Source: Doris montereyensis
Taxonomy: Eukaryota > Mollusca > Gastropoda > Nudibranchia > Dorididae
Length of the DNA stretch: 64,000 nucleotides
Reading direction: 5' to 3'
Assembly: GCA_037039925.1 (NCBI GenBank)
Contig: JAXRKP010001332.1
Location: 17,501 to 81,500 of the forward strand
Part shown: positions 1-12,200 of the stretch, piece by piece
How the letters are laid out: each line of letters opens with the position of its first letter
Position numbering within the stretch: the first letter of the stretch is position 1
Notes under the pieces: model-generated
The model's database searches: none
What the model saw: the letters and a program-made list of their open reading frames with translations, nothing else
What the model was told of the DNA's origin: nothing
Made by a program: the position numbers and the translations under genes

Positions 1-1106
1 TTATGTGTTTTAAGGTCTCCCTACTTATCTACTATATTGTACTATAGTTAACTACAGTAGTAGCCTTTTCATGCAGTGGGCCCACATTGTACTGCCAGAC
101 TTAATTTTCCTCGGTTCTTGTATATCTACATATAATAATGTAATTTACATCGAAATTGATAAAAACAAAAAAACTCATAAAAATATATCTTTATATTTAT
201 CATACTGCTAGTACTAGCTGTCATCGAAAAGTTAAATATTTTTTAATAACAAACACAAATCCAGCACATTCCATCCCAAGAAATTATCGACTAAATACAT
301 AGGCCAATAATTCGTAAGTAAAAAGACATAGCAAAAAAGGACAAAAACACAAATCGTCCCTGTATGGCTGAATCCACTAGCCTTGGTATGTGGTACAAAA
401 CAGCAACTAAAAATCTGCCTTCTGATTGAGTGACCAAACGCCCGAAGAGAACTATTTGTAGTAATTAACCCTAACCCACCCCATCCCCTACTTTTGGGTA
501 ACACGGTCGTGCAATTGCTATCCTGGATATCCTGTACCTCTTAACGCAGATTGTATAGACACTTGAATTTTATCTACTTAGCTCGCACAGATTAGGTTTT
601 TTGATTTGATTTGATTTACCAATATCCAGATTTAAGGTGAACATGGACATTTTGGATGTCACCTATTGGCACAGGCTACATAGACATTTGAATGCCCACG
701 TAGTCGCAGAGACCAGAGGGACGTCTGGGTGGCCACCTAGTCGCAGAGACTTGAGGGGACATCTGGATGTCCACATAATCTCTTCCATCAAAAACGTCAA
801 GTCAGTGCCAAAAAAATGACTGTCACATGATACGAAATCACATGACATTTTCTACAAAATTGTTCACGTGATCGTGGAGTCGAAGCCCGAACCTCCACTA
901 GCCTGACTAGATCTAGACTAACTCTAGACCTGGATGCGCCTGTTTTGAAGCTAGATAATATAGAGTAGTACTTAGATTGTTGATTGAACGTCTAGAAATT
1001 GATTATTTTACATAACTTTCTAGACATAGATCTAGATATTTATATTATAGTTCTAGATATCTATCAATAATCGGTTTTAACGTTCAAACAAAGAAAAGTC
1101 TCCATC
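1..1106. other. Upstream flank of the DPP1 gene
   Basis: No coding exon is recognisable. The 5' UTR and promoter of the cathepsin C gene should lie at the right-hand end, but I see no clear TATA box or initiator. Around 698-775 two ~38-bp near-copies sharing the core TAGTCGCAGAGAC stand in tandem. From about 895 to 1075 the sequence is dense in TCTAGA/AGATCT-type motifs, which recur elsewhere in the window. Confidence 0.5.
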
Positions 1107-1296
1107 ATGTATCATACACGCCCTTCGACTTCGATTGAGTTATTGGCACTTTTCGTGACCTGTTGTAGTTTTCTTATCGTATCTGTGAAATGTGACACTG
1201 TCGCTAATTGTACATATGAAGATATTCAGGGAACATGGCTCTTTTCTCTTGGATCAGGGAACCACGCCAAAGACGTCGATTGCGCAGGATTTACAG
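1107..1296 (+). CDS. CTSC: DPP1 exon 1: signal peptide and start of exclusion domain
   Basis: The ATG at 1107 is chosen because a hydrophobic signal peptide ([16 protein letters not shown]) follows, and then the conserved mature N-terminus [15 protein letters not shown]. The exon gives 63 codons plus one base and ends at a GTAAAG donor at 1297. The codon split by the intron is completed by GT from exon 2, giving Gly. Confidence 0.9.
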
Positions 1297-4200
1297 GTAA
1301 AGTCATCGTTATAGTAGCTAGATCTCTAGATCTCTCTAGCTCTAGTCCAGATTAGATCTAGATTCTAGGGTACTTTTGGCACAGTGAAGCACCTCCTTGT
1401 TTTTGTGGTGTTCCAAATCGAGATAGAGAAAATAACATTAATTGCCGTTTGATGAGACTAATGAGAGACGGAAAAGGAGGGAGAGAGAGACTGAGAAAGA
1501 TACCGTACAGGCAACGTTCTTTGCAAGAACCATACCAGGTGGAACAAGCTGCCTCAGGTCTCAGGAGGTTATGACGGCTGAGTCACTGGACTGCTTCAAG
1601 TCCAGGCTGGCCTCCCATCTCTAGAACCTCCCCATCAGCCCCAACCCTCCGCCTTACTCCCAATCCTCCTCCTGACCACCGTTCCCCATAATTCTCCCTC
1701 TGCCCTGCCCCCCTCCATTCCTCCCAGACACTTCTCTACTCCCCCCCCCCCCCCCCACACACACACACACACCACGACTGTTGCAGTAAGTCCTCACAAC
1801 AGCGCAATCTCCCAAAACTATGACAGAACAATGAACAAAATATTGTTCGCCATTATAATAAAGGAAGAAGAATGAGGACAGAGAGAGAATTTTACTACAG
1901 TATCATTTTATCGCCTTTCGATGAGAGAGAGACAGCGTGAAGAGGAGAGAGAGACAGAAAGAGAGAGTAGTAGTAGTACCGGTAGTAGGAGTAGTAGGAA
2001 GACAATTTCAGATTCAAATTTAATCTTTTTGTTGTTTTGTCCAAAACTATAAAATAGAATTTTGCCTCATTTAAGATTTTCCAATTGGTTTTGCCTTTAT
2101 TACTAAAGTTAAGACTATAAATTCAAAGTCCAAAAATGTTGAAATCATACAAAAATATTTTTTAGCAGCAACAAGATACCAAAATTTTCTTTGGAAAAAT
2201 CGGGAGAGGGTGATTGGACAGACATGACCCTGATAAAGATGCTGAATAAGTGTTGATGACTAGATGTGTTCATATCAGCACTAACTGTCCACTGTGGAAT
2301 CGTTTCTGTGCCACAAACATGTCCACAGATTATCCCAGATCTGGAAGACGAAGGGTGCCAACTGCAGGCCAAAATCGTTACATTGTGCATCAACATGGGA
2401 GAAATTCCTGGCTATCAGCTTCAGAGGCCACCAGGAATACTATTCGAAGACCAGCTGCAGATTGAGTAACAGTAGTGTGCAGAGGAGATTGGCTGCAGCT
2501 GATCTCCGATACAGACAGCTAAACCAGAGACCATTCATTTGTGACCCCACGACACTGGTCCACACAGACTGCTGCAGTGACCACATTTATAGGTTCTCTT
2601 CAGATGAGAGCAGATTCTGTGTGTATAACCAGGGAATGGAGGCATCCATATAAATGTGGTGCAGACTTGACATGCTGCACTAATGGGAACATTTTAGAAA
2701 GAGAGATCTATGGGGAGGAGATAATGTAAAGATTTAGGGTCATATTGCCTTAAATCAAAGAATGGGTAGTTTAGCTCCTACTGCTTCGAGGATAAAGATG
2801 GATTTATAGGCCATATCCCGCACAAGCGCAGGCTCACTGACTATATATCATTTCTCCCAGCATGCCGTTTCATTCAAAATCATTCTCAAGTTCCAGGAGA
2901 GCATACAGTACACTTGTAAGCCAGTAGGCTTTCCGTACTAAAACACTAACAAGAGATTTCTTTACCTATAGCTGTGTACTCATTAACACCTGAGTCAAGG
3001 GAGGAAAGTAGAGTGAAGTATCTTTTCTAAGAGTACCCGGTACAACGTTGTGAAAAAAAAACTCCTGTGCTAGCTGTGGGGCTTAAATCAGAGCCGTTGT
3101 GATTACAAGCTCACAAAACTACGGTTAAACTACAATGCCTCAAACTTTTAGTCTGCTGAAATGAACCATTCTGTAAGATTGTTTCACTGTAGCATTTTTA
3201 GTCACTTTCATTTTAAAAAAAATTATTTTTTATTTTTTTCTTTATTTCAGGTCCTGTTAATTCACAAATTGAAATCACCCTTCTATATCCAGACATTGCT
3301 ATTGATCAGTACAACAATAAAGGATTTTGGACCATTATCTATAATCAGGTTAGATTTTGAAAATATCTGCGTCAACCAGTTATTTTTTAAAAGTTCTTGT
3401 GGCTTAACCAATCCTAATACAAAGAACAATGGCCTTGGACCTGCTACCTCGTTAAAAGGTTAACCATTGCTATTATATATTTGAAATTATATGAATTAGT
3501 AACCAAGCAGTTTGTTGGCTTGTTTCGGACATGGGGGGGGGGGGGGATGGTGATCCACAGGTAAGATCAAAAGGTTATGGGTTCAGTTTAAAAAATTTTC
3601 GGTTGACCCACCCAACCTGGTCTAGGTAAATGGATCGATATATAGCCCCATTGGAGGCAGACGATCAACAGGAGGCCCTGTGGGCAGATCAGAACACTCT
3701 GCACATGCAAGATGCCTCGGCTGTTTACGGGGCTTATGGTTAAAAATCTTGCCAGGAAACCCGAGATCACCTTAATTGTAGGTATGGATGAACTCAAATC
3801 AAAAGTCTTGTTTCAGATGTGGCACACTACCTTTTCTTCTTCTTTTTCTTTTGTACCTCTCAAATACCAGGTGTCTTGATCCATCATAAAACAATATTAA
3901 ATTATAACTCTTTGGGAAATAGATGTATGATGCATGTGGTGATGCACATTTTTTTTTAAAGAATACATTATAAGATATATATAGTAAAACCTCTATTATC
4001 GGGGGAAACCTGGCCAATTGGGAAGAAATTCCAGGGAACAGAAATTTTTAGGTATATTTTACCTATGTAAACAGGAAAGGCCCCCGGCTTACCGGGACCA
4101 TTTTTCATGGGCTTACACTGATTATCATCACCATTTCCCCCATATTTATTTATTCAAATACACACTTATTATCCAAATTTGGTTTCCGTGTTAGCGAAAC

Positions 4201-7200
4201 ATTGATTATTACAAATGTATTAGTGCTACATGTGTTACACATTATATAATATGTACATGATGTCGCAAGTGTTATAAACCAGACACACCAGATATCCATT
4301 ACGAAGGTGTGAAAGCAGACGTCCAGTCAGTCCATGCTCGTCCACCTAGCAATACAGTACGGTGTTGACATGGGCGGCGCTTAGAAAGCATACCTGTGCA
4401 CTGTCATAGTCTTTATTGCCCATCAACCCGCCAATCACAAGGGTTGACACACAAGAAAATTTAACAATTCACCATGCCTTCTTGATTACGTGTCTTATCT
4501 ATTTACCATCCAACAAAGATCGACTGTGAGTGTCGGTGACATCTCTGATGAATGCCATCTTTGTTTTGACCAACTGGTCCTGTGCATTTTAATTCTGCAT
4601 TTTACCACACACAGAAGGGCTGAAAGGTACCTCAAACTGCTGAGGGAAAACCAAAATCCATAGGTCCCCGGGGAAACCCGGCAAATTGGGACGGTTTTAC
4701 AATCTAACGCTGATTAGAGAGGTTCCACTGTATATATATGAAGCCAATTTTACATTCCAAACCACTGTGTCAGTATTCATTATGCATGGATGATACCTTT
4801 TTATTTTTCAAATACAAAGTTGTGAAGCAGGTTTTTGCCAGTTCTTTCAAATCATGTAAAATCTGAAAGTGTTTTAAGCTAGAATGATGAAACACGTTTG
4901 AAAAAAAAAATTATTACTATGTATTTATACATATATGTAGTATGTTAAGTGAGAAAATATTTTAATGAATCTCTCAGGGCTTTGAGGTCAGTGTAGCAGG
5001 ACGCAAGTACTTTGCTTTCTCCAATTACAATACAACAACAAAGGCCAGCTTTTGCCATGAAACTATGCCTGGCTGGTCACATAATGCTTTAGGTACTGAC
5101 TGGAGCTGTTACACGGGGGACAAAGAAAAGTGGCAACGCTCTTCCTAAGAAAAACATTGTGCAACCAGGCACTTCTTTGAGATTTGAACATGAGTGAGTA
5201 TTCATTTGTAAAATTTATTTAATGTATATAAATGTCCAATATTCGGTTGAATTCACCAAAATTTATAGTAATCTACTAAACCTGGACAAGCTGCTCTGAA
5301 GCAAAGTGATACAAAATAGTTTGGTTGGTTTTATGAATTACGCTCTTGATGAACAATTGTGCTCTGTATGTTCTTAAGAAAGAAAAAGAGACAGCTATGT
5401 TAATTTTTTCTTTATGTTAAGATTTGATATGGTCCTCTTTACTTGCTTTTGTACTCCACTTCACTCCCTTGCAAATATTAAAGTGGTTAAATCAATGAAC
5501 AGTTATAAGCACTAGGAAAGTGGTTAGCACAGCCAGCGCAAATGGTAGCCACATGCTAGTTGACTCGAGAGTCATCGCCGTGGTGTGAGCCTGCCCACTG
5601 GTTTCACGAGTTCACTGGGTACTGTGACTTTTGACCAGGCCATCACCAATCTATTGTATTCGGTTGCATGGCGATCATCTGGTCTACCAAGCCACACCAA
5701 ACTAGATGATTCCATTTTATTTTCAATTTTAGTAGGAGACAAGAACAATTACCTATTTGTGCAAACACACATTCTTATTATCAACTCAACCACACACACT
5801 CTTGAAACAGACCAGCTCACCTTTTACACCCCTCTAGCAATGGACTTGTGACCAATAAATGAAACATCGCTTCACCATCAGTACATTCAAATCTTTTATT
5901 TGATTTACCTCCTGTGTGAGAAAGCTGAAAGCACCACTAGTAATTGCTATTACCTTGACAATCATGTTTATGCGAGTATGCTTACGACAGATACAAATCT
6001 CTCTGATGTATTTTATGTGACATGGTCTCTTCATGAACTATTTTTCCATTTCTCTAGCAACAGTTTGGTTTTTTTCTAGTCGTTTGTGTTACAAATTTTT
6101 TTTTAATAACTTGATGTTAAGTATGGCTGATATATATTGCTTTGATTGATCTCAAGCACTCTTATCCTAGAATATTGTCTGTTTAGTGTATTTAGTTCAT
6201 TCTTAAACATGATTATAGCATGTATATCTTTATTGTTTCACAGAGTCAACAGTGTCAGTTTAGTGAAAGCCATCAACTTGTTACAAAGCTCATGGAAAGC
6301 TGTGCACTATCCACAATTCGACCATATCTCTCATGAAGAATTGTTTATGATGGCTGGAGGCAAAGCATCACAGTTTACGGTGAGTTGGTGTGAGACTTTA
6401 TTTGTCAATAAGGTAGTTACACTAGTCACAGAATCTCCTTGCCATCAATTTCATGTCAATCTAGTGGATCCTCCAGGTGAAGACGACCATTCTCAACCAG
6501 GCACGTTCAGACGTTGGAAATCGTGGACTAGCCTTTACATGAATTGATTGTAATGGATACCTGTAGAAGAACATAGAGCCAGAAAAAAAAAAAAATTTCT
6601 TTAAGGCTATGAATGACCGAATGTTTATTTCATTAGATCAGCCTTTAGAAGAACATAGAGTCAGAAATGAAATTAATGTTTTCTTTAAGGCTATGAATGG
6701 CCAACTGTTTATTTCATTAGTAGATCAGCCTTTAGAAGAACATAAAGCCAGAAATGAAATTAATGTTTTCTTTAAGGCTTTAAATGGCTAACATCCTTTA
6801 GAAGAACATAGAGCCAGAAATGAAATTAATGTTTTCTTTAAGGCTTTGAATGGCCAACTGTTTATTTCATTAGATCAGCTTAAACTTAATACAAGAACAA
6901 CCAGATCAGGTTGCCAAACATATATGGTTCCATCTGCAAACGTTGATTGTCACTTGCACCCATTTTACCCTAGTACAGTAAGGCTGTGGAATGGACTGCC
7001 AACAGAAATAAAACTCAGCAATAGCACTGAAGACTTTAAAAACAAAATTAAACACATCACTTTGGAACCAAATTTGGATTAATATTTTTCGGCTAAACTA
7101 AAATATGCACACTCAAGAATTTAGTTGGTCGGTTGTTATTATTATGAAGAAGAAGAAGATATAATGATCTTAACTGGGTAACTTTATAAGAAAATTTTCT

Positions 7201-9202
7201 GTTAAAAAACCATCTCATAATTTATCTTGGCTTCTTTTTTCTTGGTCGGTCGGGATTAGTACAAGACATGAGACTGTTGCTAGATTTTGCATTCAGGTTT
7301 TGGCCAGAAGTTGATATGAATTTTCAAGTTTCGTTTTTTTTAAATTCACTTTCACATATGTTGAATAGCAATAAGCAGCAGCCAACAATTTACGTTACGA
7401 ACAGAGTTGAGGCGTTGTTATAGTGTGGAAACTTTAGAATACAGTTCTTTCGATACCATTATTCGGTAAAGCCCATAGAACCAGAGTTAATCATGTTTCT
7501 GTAGCAAAATAAGTGATAAGGTATTACATCCTAGACAGGATGCCAGATTAGGACAGGTTTTACTTCATAGCAGATACTGGTTCACATCTGCAACTTGATG
7601 GAGTATGGAAATTGGTGTTACATGTCTTTCCTAAGAAATACAGTGTCTGACCTAGCATTTTCGGGATTCGGAACCAGGACCTTTGCAATCATAAATACGG
7701 CATCCCATTCCTGAGGCTACACATGTCACCTACAAGGGTTGTTGAGTCGAAAGTTAGTAGCTTCTATAAAATACTCCATGGGCCCAAAAGCAGAGTGCAA
7801 ACTCCTCACACAGGTCATGCAATTTAATTTAAATGGGAGAAAGCTCTTGATTTCAAACAATGGATGGAGGTCACTACTCATTTGCTTGATTTCAAACCAT
7901 GGATGGAGGTCACTACTCATTTGCTTGATTTCAAACCATGGATGGGGGTCACTCATTTACTTGATTTCAAACCATGGATGGAGGTCACTCATTTACTTGA
8001 TTTCAAACCATGGATGGAGGTCACTGATTTACTTGATTTCAAACTATGGATGGAGGTCATTCATTTACTTGATTTCAAACCATGGATGGAGGTCACTTAT
8101 TTACTTGATTTCAAACTATGGATGGAGGTCATTCATTTACTTGATTTCAAACTATGGATGGAGGTCATTCATTTACTTGATTTCAAACTATGGATGGAGG
8201 TCACTTATTTACTTGATTTCAAACTATGGATGGAGGTCATTCATTTACTTGATTCCAAACCATGGATGGAGGTCACTACTCATTTACTTGATTTCAAACC
8301 ATGGATGGAGGTCACTACTCATTTGCTTGATTTCAAACCATGGATGGAGGTCACTACTCATTTACTTGATTTCAAACTATGGATGGAGGTCACTACTCAT
8401 TTACTTGATTTCAAACTATAGATGGAGGGAGGTCACTACTCATTTGCTTGATTTCAAACCATGGATGGAGGTCACTATTTGCTTGATTTCAAACTATGGA
8501 TGGAGGTCACTCATTTGCATGGAGACTCCTTTGAAATATTTTTTCAACCTTTAGCTTAGTTATTTGGCTGAAAGTCAACCCATTGTGTCACAGAAACCAG
8601 GAGCCTTAAACTGTATTCAAATCTTGGGAGATGTGGATGGTCAGTTTAGAGTTGCAAGGATGATGGTGAAGGTTAAGCAATGGAATTAGTAAAGCTTCAT
8701 GATCGAGAATACTGTCAAATTAAACGCATGTAATATCATGACAACGAATAAAACTGACGCCAAAACAAACAAATTTAGTGCCATACGAGCAGGCACCGAA
8801 AGGTGTCGCGCCTGGCATTTCAATTTCTTTGGAGAAAGAAAATAGACTATCATCGAGCTTACACTCAATGCAACTAACAGAAGTCACCCATTTTATCCAA
8901 GTGATCAAATAGGGTAAATATTCTTGCCAAAGGAAAAAAATATAATACCTGAAGTAGGGCTTGAACTCTGTACCTCTGGGTCACAGTGCAATGTCCTTTA
9001 CTCCTAAGCCATCTCGTCTTCCATATAAAACTGAAGAGGTCGTACACAAAGCACTAAAATTTCTAAATATAAACTACTATAAGTTATAAGATTTTAAGTT
9101 TGGTGAATAAATGTCTATGTGTACATCTATCTGTCTATTTCTCTTTTTTTCTTTTTCTTGTATTCCCATTTGCTTCCTGCTTTTGTATTCATAATTCATG
9201 TT

Positions 9203-9288
<86 letters not shown>

Positions 9289-12200
9289 ATTCTCTCTTGT
9301 CTCTCTCTCTCTTCTGTCTCATTTATCTTGTCCGTATCTTCTGTCTTTATCTCTGTCTCTCTATGTCTTTGTTAGTCTGTCTGCCTGCCAGCCTCTCCTC
9401 TCCTTTCTTCTCCTTTACCTCAACTCTGCTTTTCTTTCTTGTTCTCTGATCTCTTTTGCTGGTGGTTTTAGGCACCGCTGGTAGGTCCTATTTCTTTCCT
9501 TTCGCTCTTTTGCGTGTCTTTCATCTTGCTGTGGCCTCTTAATTCCCCTGAAATCACCATAATGGGGGACAGAATAAATTTCAATTAATACTTTCTCTTA
9601 TTTACATACTCTCACAACACAAATCTTTCTGTATCAGACCCAGAGCAGCTCCTGTAACAGAAGAACAAAGAAGAAAGATGGCTGCGTTGCCCTCCAGTTT
9701 TGACTGGCGTAATGTGGATGGGTATAACTTTGTCTCTCCTGTCAGAAATCAAGGTTTGTAAAATTGGTGCCATCTGTTATTCAATAAATGAACTACCCAT
9801 TTTCATATGATGAAATGTGCTCAATATGATTTGTACACTGAAAGATGTCTGATTTCTTGAAGAAGGAGAATTTGCTGTTTTACAATTTATCACAAATTGA
9901 CAAAATAGCTCTTCTGCTATTATTTATTGAGAGTTTGTTTCATATTTTTATCTGTGTGGCCAAAGCCAAAATCTGAACACATTCTTGGGAAAGGAAGAAA
10001 GTTAAGAGGAAGAGAGAATAATCATTTTTCTCAGAGGCAAAACATGAAATACATTCATAGTATTTAATTACCCACAAAAGAAGCCTTACTTTTTATCTAT
10101 TATGGTTTTAAACATAATTTCTTTTTATTCCTCAACAACTCAGAGGCTCTTGGTTTGTCTGAATGTTTGGGACCTAGACCCAGAGAAAAGAAAAGAGAAA
10201 CTTTCATGCTTAAGTTCTTATCAAATTCCTTTTTCAGATCAGAGTCATAGAGGATAATATTGATTTTGCCCTCTCCATATTTCACAGTTCAAAAATTGTA
10301 ATAAACACAGGCTTCTTGTACCAGTGGCATTGGTTGCATAGTGGTAAGGCTGTCGGACTGAGGATTCGATGCCTACTAAAATTAGGTCTGACGTTGTGTT
10401 CCTTGGGAAAGACGCTTTAGCACGCATTTTTCCCACTCGACCCAGGTGCAAATGGGTACAAGCACTAGCTTGGGAGTAATAAACCTGTGTGAGACCAGCG
10501 TCCTGTCCAGGAGGTGATTATTTTCACGCTTCATGTTAAAGAGACTGGTATAAGTTCCAGCTTTATGGGCTGCAGCGGCCTTAAAGAACTATATTAATAT
10601 TATCTTTTGTACCAACAACATTGGATGCTACTTATTACAAATCTTCTTTTTTCCTTTTTTTTTATTCAGTTCAATGTTTTTTTCTTTTCTGATTAGCAGA
10701 TCTGTCCCATCAACTACTTGGATGGTCAATAAGATCTATTCAAAATTTTTAAATGTTAAGCCTTCAGCAATAGGACAAAGATCTGTTGAAATTTGTTATA
10801 CTAGGTGACTCAAAGAAAAACATGTTACATTTAAGAATGTGTATGTATTTATATTAGCAAGTGACAGCTTGATCAGCACCAAATTTGAACGCAAGTCACT
10901 TTGTTCATCTGGAATTAGTAATACATAAACCCTCCACCATGAATGAACAGTATACTATTGAACAACGCTCTTTGCGGGGAAAATCTGAAAACCTACTTAC
11001 ATACTGGATCCCTGAAATTGACCTGCAGAATGGTTTAGTATTGACATGTGAGATTAAAAATACGACCAACTGAGATGACTCTAATAAGATGGCTCCTTCC
11101 TTTGAAAGATCTGTGTCACGAGAGAACAAAATCCAGAGGTCTAACTCCGATACGACACATAATGGACAACCTATCACTCAATGCACTCTTGAAAAGATCC
11201 AAACTGTTCATGTGTCCCTTGATAACAGTAAGACTCCCGAATGATCCGTCCGATGAAGGAGTTAATTGCTTGACCTTCCTCGCGAATATTTTAAGCAAAT
11301 AATGAGAACAGATCTAAAATTGTTTGCATATAGAATTCAATTTCACCAACCCCTCAAAAATGCGAAAAAACAAGACAGACTGACGATGTGTTTCTGGTCC
11401 ATGAATTACATTCACCAAGATGACGAATTCATCAAAATTGGCTGGTTCAGTGACAAGCACATTTTTACACCAATGGCTATGTTGTGAAAGTACTGAAAGG
11501 TAAAAATTATCTCAGCTTCTTAAATATGTTCTGGAAAAGTCTTTTGAGGCTAGTTGGTGTTAACTTTATGGGTCCCACTAGCCGCTCCGTGCGCCTAAAA
11601 AAAATACAGTTGAGTCCTACAAGCCGCAACCAATGGTTCTAATGAAAATATGAACATGATTTCTTTAATGATTTAAAATCAACAATTTTAAACATTACCA
11701 TAATTTAGCATGTCTAAATTTTGAAAGAATTATGCAACGTTACTTATAAGGAATACTAATTTAAAATTTGTCAATCATGACCAGTTGAGATTATTTCTTT
11801 TCATCGTATTTATATTTTGTCAGCATCATGTGGCAGCTGTTATGCTTTTGCTTCGATGGCTATGAATGAAGCCCGTGTGCGCATTATGACCAACAACACC
11901 CAGACTCCTGTCTTTTCTCCCCAGGATATTGTGGAATGCAGTGAATACTCTCAAGGTGAGGAGCAATTGGTGTTCACCCTACATTTTGTTTTTAATGCTG
12001 TACTTGTCATCTTTTCAAATCCTAAATTTTAGAAGTCATCATCTTTCTTAGGGCAGAAGTTGTTTTTTTCTTTGCGTTTTTGTTGTGTAATTTTAGTGAA
12101 ATTATGTATGGTTTTGTTTTTATCATCATCCTTTAACCATAAATGACTTCTTGACAGATTTTGTTGTTCCGTTATGTCACAATTGTTGAGATTTTTCTCT

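Larger units (their letters stand above)
1297..3250 (+). other. DPP1 intron 1
   Basis: GT..AG intron of 1954 bp. It carries a CR1-like 3' fragment, a C-run plus CA repeat (1741-1772), a decayed Tc1-like transposase and a minus-strand SINE-like repeat. These are listed separately. Confidence 0.85.
6380..9637 (+). other. DPP1 intron 4
   Basis: Intron of 3258 bp holding a CR1-like 3' end with internal duplications, two SINE heads on the - strand, an 18-copy minisatellite, a long (CT)n tract and a short dispersed repeat. These are listed separately. Confidence 0.85.
9754..11823 (+). other. DPP1 intron 5
   Basis: Intron of 2070 bp with a + strand SINE at 10318-10610 and a mariner/IS630-type transposase remnant at 10880-11490. 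Confidence 0.85.

Noticed and set aside
7849..8515. CRISPR-like regular repeats
   Set aside because: Units are contiguous without unique spacers and the DNA is eukaryotic.
7739..8554. 271-codon repetitive open frame
   Set aside because: It arises because the minisatellite unit is a multiple of three and lacks stops; two frames are open at once and it lies in an intron.
10318..10400. tRNA gene
   Set aside because: A- and B-box-like motifs are present but there is no sound cloverleaf, and the same sequence continues into a SINE body found at two other places. The same reasoning applies to 7640, 8930 and 17170.
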